Assembly: GCA_907165135.1 (NCBI GenBank)
Contig: OU015566.1
Coordinates: 13,562,157 to 13,626,156, forward strand
Length of the DNA: 64,000 nucleotides
Direction: 5' to 3'
Source of the DNA: Oikopleura dioica
Lineage: Eukaryota > Chordata > Appendicularia > Copelata > Oikopleuridae
Shown here: piece by piece, positions 53,861 through 64,000 of the stretch
How the letters are laid out: each line of letters opens with the position of its first letter
Numbering within the stretch: position 1 is the stretch's first letter
Notes under the pieces: generated by a model
Database searches by the model: none
What the model was told of the DNA's origin: nothing
Seen by the model: the letters and a program-made list of their open reading frames with translations, nothing else
Made by a program: the position numbers and the translations under genes

Positions 53861-54208
53861 AAAATCATCACTCCCCATCCAGTCTTCAACTGCGTCGTTT
53901 TCATTTGTAATCACTTTGGCTTTAAAAAAAGTTACAAATTTATTATTCAAAATTAAACTGTTTTGAAATGTCATTAAAATACATTCTGTAAGCAGCAAAA
54001 AAAAAATGAACGTGAGAGTCTGAATTGCTTGGAATTGTCTGAGATTGAGCGTGAAACGTTTCGAAACATTGAATTTAGCAGCGTTGAGCGAGGCGACTTC
54101 TGCGTAACCATAAAGTGAAATAAGCGGAAAATCGAATCTGGGAAGTAAAGAACTAGCGGTCAAGGTGGCCTCATTATCTAACAATTTATTACTCATTTTG
54201 CGTGACAT
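53828..54208 (-). CDS. small membrane protein of unknown function
   Basis: A single open frame of 126 residues from MSRKMSNKLLDNEATLTASS to FHFKKKLFFIK, with one hydrophobic segment (TLTFIFFLLLTECILMTF) near the middle. It begins 43 bp after the stop of the RING gene on the same strand, consistent with membership of a short-spaced gene cluster. No family recognised. Confidence 0.55.
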   Translation of the reverse strand: MSRKMSNKLLDNEATLTASSLLPRFDFPLISLYGYAEVASLNAAKFNVSKRFTLNLRQFQAIQTLTFIFFLLLTECILMTFQNSLILNNKFVTFFKAKVITNENDAVEDWMGSDDFHFKKKLFFIK

Positions 54209-54251
54209 TATCGAGGAAAGAAGAGTTTTTGGAGAGATCGGCGCTTTTCTT

Positions 54252-55015
54252 TCAGGAGTAGAGGCGGAGGATGTTGTCTACCGTGAATTCTTGGGCGCAA
54301 GATGGACACTTCTTTGGAACTAGCTCCGTCAAGCAGTGAGAGCAGTACTTTCAAAGGTTAATTAATCCAGGGCCGATAGAATTTTATTGAAATTTGAACC
54401 TTGGCTTGTGACCGCATGGGGTGATAGCAGATTCGAATCGATCATCAGTGTTAAACTCATTGAAGCAAATCTTGCAAGATGAATTGCCAGAATGTTCTTC
54501 ATTGAGACTCGGAGGGTTTTTGAAATTCAAGTATCGATCTCGCGCTGCCGTCAGATTCCGCAAACTATGCTCACCCTCATTCAATTCAGCTTGGTTCATT
54601 TCAAGCCTTGTCAAAATGTCTCTATTGCGTTGTTCCTGATTTTTTATTTTCTCGTTCAAATGACCCAACACAATTTCCTCAGAACACTTCTGAACCTTCT
54701 TCATAGCATCATTACAGCATGTGGAAAAGTAGTAATCAGCGAAGGAAATTGATCGACTCTCGCAAGAATTCACGCGGCATTTGAATTCTGGATACCACAT
54801 ACGTCCGCCATACTTCTTGTGAAATGAGCAGTAAGTGTTTCTCCCGTCCTCGTACATTTGATGAGTTATTCTTGAATAACGTTATATAATCGCTAATAAA
54901 ATCAAATATTGATAAACCTCTGGCAATCTTTACACGCCGTCTTAGTAGTATAGCGATGATTAAGAAATGAAAGATGGGAACTAGAGAGTGAGAACCATTT
55001 AACATCCTCAGTCAT
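54252..55015 (-). CDS. C3HC4 RING-finger protein
   Basis: ATG 55015 starts MTEDVKWFSLSSSHLSFLNH. A 47-bp GT-AG intron leads to a Cys/His-containing region (TYCSFHKKYGGRMWYPEFKC, CRVNSCESR), then a coiled-coil region (EEIVLGHLNEKIKNQEQRNR), then the RING: CKICFNEFNTDDRF, TPCGHK, and after the last intron YCSHCLTELVPKKCPSC, followed by AQEFTVDNILRLYS and the stop at 54252-54254. The cysteine/histidine spacing fits a C3HC4 E3 ubiquitin ligase. The last intron, joining CGHK to YCSHC, has no GT at its 5' boundary in the frame that preserves the RING. It follows the gene at 55080 by 64 bp. Confidence 0.75.
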
Positions 55016-55079
55016 TTGAATATTCTCATAACAAAACTTCATTTTTCTCTTTTGAAAGTCTGATTTCTTTAGCAATAAA

Positions 55080-55322
55080 TTATTGACAATAATTCTTCAC
55101 ATCCTTGTACGTTATGCAAAGAGACAGAGACACCACTGCCACACAAAAAAAAAACGTTTGCTCGCACACGCGCGTTGTGCAAAGAGGGATGATGATGGCT
55201 GTTGCTATCCGATAATTTGCGCGCAGCTGAGTCGCCTCCCTAAACCGCTCATTTTCGAAGCTTTTTGATTTCTCGTTGAATTTACTTTCCTCCCTGTTTT
55301 TGCTCTCCTCTTCACCTGACAT
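55080..55322 (-). CDS. small charged protein with C-terminal hydrophobic segment
   Basis: 80 residues: an acidic/basic N-half (MSGEEESKNREESKFNEKSK), then two hydrophobic stretches (IATAIIIPLC and TFFFCVAVVSLSLCI). It starts 20 bp after the stop of the preceding small gene and ends 64 bp before the RING gene, which is the main support. No family recognised; an intron within it cannot be excluded. Confidence 0.4.
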   Translation of the reverse strand: MSGEEESKNREESKFNEKSKSFENERFREATQLRANYRIATAIIIPLCTTRVCEQTFFFCVAVVSLSLCITYKDVKNYCQ

Positions 55323-55342
55323 AAGTTAGAATCATTTTTACT

Positions 55343-55570
55343 TTACGTCTGAGTCAGAATTGTAAACGAAAAGTCTGCCTTTTTGAAATCGATGAACTCT
55401 GGAATTCGCGTTTTTGGGAGAATGATTAACATGGAAGTAGGAAACATATTCATGGCTTGTTCTGCCTCTTTCTTTCTGAACAACTTTTTGAACAAGAGTG
55501 TCGGTTTCTCGGACAAGCGCCCCGCTCGCCCCAAATTAACCGCAGCAGACCAAGCGCTTCCTCGAAACAT
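55343..55570 (-). CDS. small basic protein
   Basis: 75 residues starting MFRGSAWSAAVNLGRAGRLS, a stretch rich in Arg/Ala/Ser that could be a mitochondrial presequence, followed by FKKLFRKKEAEQAMNMFPTS and LIILPKTRIPEFIDFK. Single open exon. Spacing of 20 bp to the next same-strand frame suggests an operon-like cluster. Function unknown. Confidence 0.4.
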   Translation of the reverse strand: MFRGSAWSAAVNLGRAGRLSEKPTLLFKKLFRKKEAEQAMNMFPTSMLIILPKTRIPEFIDFKKADFSFTILTQT

Positions 55571-56955
55571 GCGCCGACAATAAACCTCGTTATGGTTAGA
55601 TTTTCTTCTTCAGCTTCATTTTTTCCTTCGTTTTTTTCTTCATTTTTCGTCTTTGAAAATCCGATAATTGCTTCTCCCGAAAACTCCAGGGCGAAAAATG
55701 CACGCTCCCAGAGCTGATCCTAGCTATATCAGTGTCCTGTGTTTTGATTTTGTGCGCTGGGCAGCTTGGGCTTATTGGACTCTCATTTCAACTCTCTGTT
55801 TTCCAAAAGCGGCGATAATCTTCCAACGAGCCAGAAAAAGTTGTAAAATTAGACTCGGCCACGAAACTTGAGCATTTTTCAACACCAGGTTAGCACTGTC
55901 CGACGGTCAACAAAGCGGACTTCATTAACCTGTTTGGTAAATTCTGACCAACAGGGTGGTAAGGCGCTAATTGTCAGGCAGACAATTTATTTGTCTCGCA
56001 GACGAAAATCCTCTCGAAAAAACACCTTCTTGATAAAAATTTATCTGGTAGACGAAAATTCGTCTGGTAGACAAAAGTTCGTCTGGTAGACCAAAAAACG
56101 TCTGGTAGACAAAAATTCGTCTGGTAGACAAAAATTTGTCTGGTAGACAAAAATTCGTCTTGTAGACAGAAACTCGTCTAGTAGACAAAAATCTGTCTGG
56201 TAGACAAAAATCTGCCTAACAGACAATCATTTGTCTAGCAGACAAGATCTCTGTCTCGTGACGAGACTCTCGTCGACAAAGGCCTTGTCTGATAGACAGA
56301 GGAGAAAAAATATATATTTATCTCCAAATCGAATAGAACATCTCCATGTCACAGTTTATTTGGTCTGGGAAAGAATCAGCATTTCAGGTGTTCATTAATC
56401 ACTTCCGTTTATTGCTTTACCGAGAAAGCAATCCGTGTTCTGCATTGTTTCGCTACATTCGTCGAAAACACGGAAAAGCGGAATACACCGCGAAAACTTC
56501 CGGATTAGTGGAGAACTCGCCGGCTAGAGCAACAACCTGGACTTAATCCGACGCTCTCCGCTGATCTGGAAAAAATAGCTCCGACGGTTTTATGCTGCTC
56601 ATTGCTAATTCGGCTATCACGTGCCAGATGCTTGTAACTCTACTGTTTACTTGTAATGAGATGGCTTTACGAGCGGTTGAAATACACAAGTTCGAAAAAT
56701 CGGACTTTTCAATATCCAAAAATGCCTCAAAAGTGAATCAACTGAAAGAAACCGAGGAGAAGGTAAAATTAGCTGCCAAAATAGCGGATCATCCGCGATA
56801 AAGTAACTTGGACAAGTGGAAACGAAAAGTTGCGATTTGAAAATGTCACCACGCTCTAAGGAAATACTGACATTTCAAACTTCCTGTTTTGCGGCTCAAT
56901 CCACAACCGCACATTTCGAGGTTTGAATACTTTTTGAGCACGTTTTTTGGAATTT
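55571..56955. other. intergenic with a minisatellite
   Basis: No supported gene. The 19-bp tandem repeat at 56044-56260 generates long false frames on both strands. Confidence 0.5.
56044..56260. repeat. 19-bp minisatellite (TCTGGTAGACAAAAATTCG)
   Basis: About eleven units of 19 bp, the central ones nearly identical (TCTGGTAGACAAAAATTCG) and the outer ones decayed. Because 19 is not a multiple of three, three units make a repeating 19-residue pseudo-protein on the minus strand, which I reject as coding. Confidence 0.9.
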
Positions 56956-57422
56956 TTATTTCTTGAACAAGATCGCAGCAAATTCAAAAGCAATTGTTGT
57001 TCCGGCAATAACTCGGGTCAGGGTGTCAATGTTTTCAGCAAGAGCCTTATCTTCTTCAGCATTATTGTTGTTCTCAAGCTGTGATTCTTCTGTACTGGTA
57101 GTTTGTCCATCAGACAAAGATATATTCGATCGAAGATCATGAAGATTTTTCTCCATCTTCCTCATTCGATCATTCAACCTGCGATCTTCCTGTTCTTTCT
57201 CAAGTTTATCATTTGCTGATTAAGGGTATCCCTCTCTAAACCTCTCTTTTCAAGGAAAAAGGATACCAATCCTGAGTTAACCTGCAGCTCAAATATTTTT
57301 CGATTCAAACTTGTGATTTCATCCCTCAAATCATCAGCTTCCGATTTTTTCTTTTGCGACTCTCTTGAATAAGAAACGTCCGAAAAACTTATTTCAGAGC
57401 TTGACGCATTTGAGCTGAGCAT
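56956..57422 (-). CDS. coiled-coil protein with C-terminal membrane tail (family member C)
   Basis: ATG 57422 gives MLSSNASSSEISFSDVSYSR, matching the head of member B (MSQISFSDVSV). A coiled coil follows (SEADDLRDEITSLNRKIFEL), then an intron of 66-83 bp, then KEQEDRRLNDRMRKMEKN and an acidic linker (NNNAEEDKALAENIDTLTR). The protein ends with a hydrophobic tail (VIAGTTIAFEFAAILFKK), so it could be tail-anchored. The acceptor of the intron is uncertain among closely spaced AGs. It follows the small gene at 57514 by about 90 bp. Confidence 0.65.
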
Positions 57423-57513
57423 CTTTTCGTTTTTCAACAAAAATGAGCAGCTTATTATCTGATTGTAAAACAGGTCTTTTGCGAAGAGAACAATAAAAAA
57501 GTGATTTTGAGCT

Positions 57514-57766
57514 TTAGATTTTTAATTGATGCTTGCGACGAATGTAAAACGCGAAAACAAACACAAACAGCTTCCAGTACGCAAGTAGCCCGCAACGAGC
57601 TTCTTTAGCATCTCCGTGGCGAATCGGGATTTGTTGTAACACATTCACAAATTCTCTTGTTACAGCTTTTTGAACACGGTTTCCTTTCCCAAGACTGAAG
57701 CTAGAAAAACTCAAGAGTAAAAAAATAAATTTATTTAAAAAAAATTACAATTAACAGAAAACTCAT
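57514..57766 (-). CDS. small membrane protein, second ORF of an overlapping pair
   Basis: The ATG at 57766 shares its A with the TGA stop of the preceding ORF (TGATG). MSFL is spliced by GT-AG to FSLGKGNRVQKAVTREFVNV, then CGLLAYWKLFVFVFAFYI as one membrane segment, and a basic end RRKHQLKI. About 68 residues. The splice restores an ATG-initiated frame that has no other start, which supports the model. Function unknown. Confidence 0.55.
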
Positions 57767-57978
57767 CAAATGAGTGCCATTCCAAGACTTCCAAGAAACC
57801 GTCCAATGTAATAAAGAACATTCATCAGAATCGCCACTAAAAAACCTTATTTCAAATAAATTGAATAAAGAATACCAAAAACGAGCCATTCAACAAACAT
57901 CAGCACACATGATAAAATCAACTTGATGTGGCCAAGTCGCGATCGAGGAGCAATATCGTCGAATTCTTCCAAATCCAT
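57766..57978 (-). CDS. small two-pass membrane protein, first ORF of an overlapping pair
   Basis: ATG 57978 gives MDLEEFDDIAPRSRLGHIKL, then ILSCVLMFVEWLVF. A 38-40 bp GT-AG intron leads to VAILMNVLYYIGRFLGSLGM and ends ALI. About 57 residues with two hydrophobic segments. Its stop overlaps the next start by one base, an arrangement that needs operon-type processing or coupled translation. No family recognised. Confidence 0.6.
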
Positions 57979-59389
57979 GGTCAGGTTCAGCTTTTCTTAC
58001 AGTAAGAATACAGTTGTGTTCTTATCAACTTACCTTCGAGGCAACATTTCGGCTCAAAGAGCTAAATTTCTCACTGACGAGGATGCTTCCTCGAGAAAGG
58101 GTGGACTGCCTGAAAGAGGAAAAATTAAGGGGGAGGTCGTCGAGAAAATTTTTTTCGCCTTTTCAAAATTTTGATTATATTTTTGGATTCCTCGATAAAA
58201 ATGGAGTATTTTTGGTCTCTAGCCTTTTCTCAATTTGTTAACTTTTTAATGTAAAATTTTCGATTTTAAGTCTCGAACTTGAAATTTCTTGAAAATTATA
58301 AGTTGATGATTTCGTCGAAAAACTATCTGAAATTGATTATTATTTACTAAGCATTGTTTTAAAATGATTTCTGACTAATTATTTTTAAAAAAATCCTAGT
58401 CTTTGTAATTCTTGTAGAATTCTCCATGAAAAAATGGCTAAAAATGTCGATTTTGACGAAAATCGAATATTTTTAATCAATAAGAAAAAAATTTTTATGA
58501 AAGTTACCCTTAATTTTTTTATCGCCGGTTAATTTTTAAGGGTCTAAACTATTTATAAATTATATTTGATGAAGAAAAAAAAAACTCGGTTTTCAAGATT
58601 TTTTGGTCACGAGACACCCCCACTTCAGTCCTAATTTTTGAAAAATTAAAAAAAAAATTTTTTTTCTGCTTTTCGCCGGTTAATTTTTCAAACCCTTTTC
58701 TTTCAATCTGAAAAGTCAGAATTTTCCTATCTAATCGGGTTTCTCCGCATTTTTGGTCACGGAAATCCCGATTCTCGTCGACCTCCCCCTTAAGGGTCTA
58801 CCCAAGCTTAATTTTCAACCGCGAAAACGGCCAATAAGAACCTCTAAACGTCATTTTTACCTTGATGGCTGCTTTTCTAGCGGTTGCATGGCACTAAGAT
58901 CCAACTCTATTTTCTTCCACAACCGCCTGAGAATTCTAGAGATGAAGAGCTCCTTACTTCTAAATTTTCAACTTTCCCAAAATCGCCTTTTCAAAATTTG
59001 GTGCTATAATCACCCGCCTTGCTGTATCCGCTCATCCCGGGGGATCAACCGGATTCCTCAAATGATCGGTCATTATCTCCAACCTGCTCTTTTTTTGCAA
59101 GAAAAAAAATGAGATGGATTAAATATTTTATCGTTTTTATTTAATATTTTTGTCCTCGTAACACATTTTGCGACAGAATTCAGTTTTTCGTTTTTTTGTA
59201 CAGATATTTTTGTGATTGAAGTGTTTTTCAAAATAGAGAAGTCGAAAGCATTTGCTAGTAGCAGAATCTTGATGATTTAAAATTGTAAAATATGTACAGT
59301 TAGAAACTCTGTAAATAAAATAGTTTTTGGCACATGAAAGGTTGATTCTTCTTTTTTTAATTTTAGGCAAAATTCAAGCTTGGTTCTTC
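57979..59389. other. intergenic, mostly one TTAA-flanked element
   Basis: Contains the element at 58125-58793 and AT-rich sequence downstream of Pax3/7. The open frame at 58753-59112 overlaps the element end and looks spurious. Confidence 0.5.
58125..58793. mobile_element. TTAA-flanked MITE-like element (669 bp)
   Basis: Ends TTAAGGGGGAGGTCGTCGAG and (other strand) TTAAGGGGGAGGTCGACGAG are inverted copies with one mismatch, each with an outer TTAA. The interior is AT-rich with repeated CGCCGGTTAATTTTT and TTGGTCACG words, so it may be internally duplicated. No transposase frame. Confidence 0.8.
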
Positions 59390-63097
<3,708 letters not shown>

Positions 63098-64000
63098 CGT
63101 TTTTTTTTGGAGTTTTTTTAGTTTTCTTCCTTGATTTCACTCGATTTTTTCAATATCTCTCAGACAAGTATCCTCTTTTTACGATCAAAGTTTTAAAAAA
63201 CAGGGATTGCTCCACTTTGGAATGAAATTCGATGTTTTGAGTAAAGCTAGAAGCTGGTGGCTTGAGCTCTGGGCTCACGATGCAGCCAGTCCTTGGCTCT
63301 TGCGTTCCGCTAGGCGGCGCGCTATTTTTAGTGCGACACGAGATCGCTCCCCGGCGCGCTGCGGGACTGAGTTTTTTTCTGGCTCCCGAGCGCCCCGGTA
63401 AAGGGTTTACTTTTCCTTAGTTTATTAATAAAATAGCTGTTTGATTAAAAAAATAGACATGACTTTGGACAAAGATCATTTTCTGGTTTAAAATCGACCG
63501 CCTGAACAAACAGAACAACTCGTCAGCAGGTGCGTTTCGTTTCTTTCTTTTAAATGATGTGTGTTGAGCTACTTCTTGAAATTTTTGAAACAGTAGCGAA
63601 GACTAACTTTTTACGAGGCCAAATGCCAACTCAGTTATTTCCACATTTGGGGCCAATTCGCGAAATTGCGCGTTCTTAGATCTTCAAATGGCGCAGGCAG
63701 ATTATTTGTTCCGCATTGATACTCTGTACTTTTGTATTTTGATTAAGGCCCTCCCTTGGAAACTAAAAAAAATAATTCATCAGAAAGGATAATCTAAAAT
63801 CAGGGCATAAAAGTCATCTTGAAATTTTAACCCCCTTCTGCGTGAAAACCATTTTACTGGAAACGCTCTTTTTAGCGAATATCGAAGCGAGACCCTTAAA
63901 TTTTCTGTTGATTTATAAGTTTTACATCAAATTTAAGGGTGTCTCGAAGATATCGTTGTTTGAAAAAGAGGCGATTTTATTGGGAAAATTTCGAATTCTG
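63098..64000. other. 5' flank of Pax3/7, no gene seen
   Basis: No credible exon. A GC-rich patch (63260-63400) and a hairpin at 63887-63946 are the only structures I note. Pax3/7 regulatory sequence is expected here but cannot be recognised by eye. Confidence 0.5.
63887..63946. repeat. hairpin with AAATTTAAGGGTGTCTCG arm
   Basis: CGAGACCCTTAAATTT and AAATTTAAGGGTGTCTCG flank a loop of about 25 bases. The AAGGGTGTC core links it to the repeats at 175, 701, 830 and 61846. Confidence 0.7.

Noticed and set aside
55967-56226. Minus-strand frames with repeats of YQTNFCLPDEFLSTRR-like units
   Set aside because: They are translations of the 19-bp minisatellite, with no start context, splice sites or composition expected of a protein.

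Overview
The window reads as nuclear DNA of a very compact tunicate, most likely a larvacean (Oikopleura/Fritillaria group); this is an inference. The grounds are that nearly every protein gene is cut by introns of about 35-60 bp (many 42-47 bp), that a minority of junctions are not GT-AG, that same-strand genes follow each other at 0-190 bp, and that the recognisable genes are chordate/animal orthologues: Pax3/7, KLHL8, WDR37, GPN3, PPME1, CDO1, BDH1, a heparan-sulfate 3-O-sulfotransferase-like enzyme and an ARF GTPase. Gene models were built by hand from reading frames and splice signals, so exon edges are approximate unless a position is given.

Layout. 1-4.1 kb: no gene, several hairpin or inverted-repeat elements. 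4.2-5.8 kb: a coiled-coil gene and a tRNA-Cys. 6.2-12.8 kb (minus): sulfotransferase, a secreted ZP+kelch protein, and an unidentified conserved-looking gene whose exon carries a hAT-like MITE. 14.2-19.2 kb (plus): secreted proteins (discoidin-like with Thr-rich stalk; three small acidic peptides with TATA boxes; a CUB protein with a MITE in its reading frame). 19.6-32.1 kb (minus): WDR37, then the closely packed series PPME1 > mitochondrial protein > GPN3 > KLHL8, with a third exonic MITE in KLHL8. 32.5-39 kb: an unknown plus-strand gene and a large secreted kelch gene. 39-43 kb: almost empty apart from a hAT-like MITE. 43.2-50.3 kb: a BASP1/MARCKS-like acidic protein, ARF GTPase, CDO1, a coiled-coil protein and BDH1. 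50.7-58 kb: a secreted C-type-lectin+kelch gene and two clusters of small closely spaced genes (one with a RING protein). 58-64 kb: a TTAA-flanked element and Pax3/7.

Two themes stand out. First, three hAT-like MITEs (10.8, 17.1 and 26.3 kb) sit inside protein-coding exons with intact 8-bp target duplications, and in each case exact removal of the element plus one duplication copy restores an uninterrupted, sensible reading frame. They therefore behave like transposon-derived introns (or are otherwise removed, or are fresh disruptive insertions); none has a GT at the predicted 5' boundary. Second, three secreted genes (8.1, 33.9 and 50.7 kb) share one C-terminal kelch-like module joined to different N-terminal modules (ZP, Cys-rich, C-type lectin).
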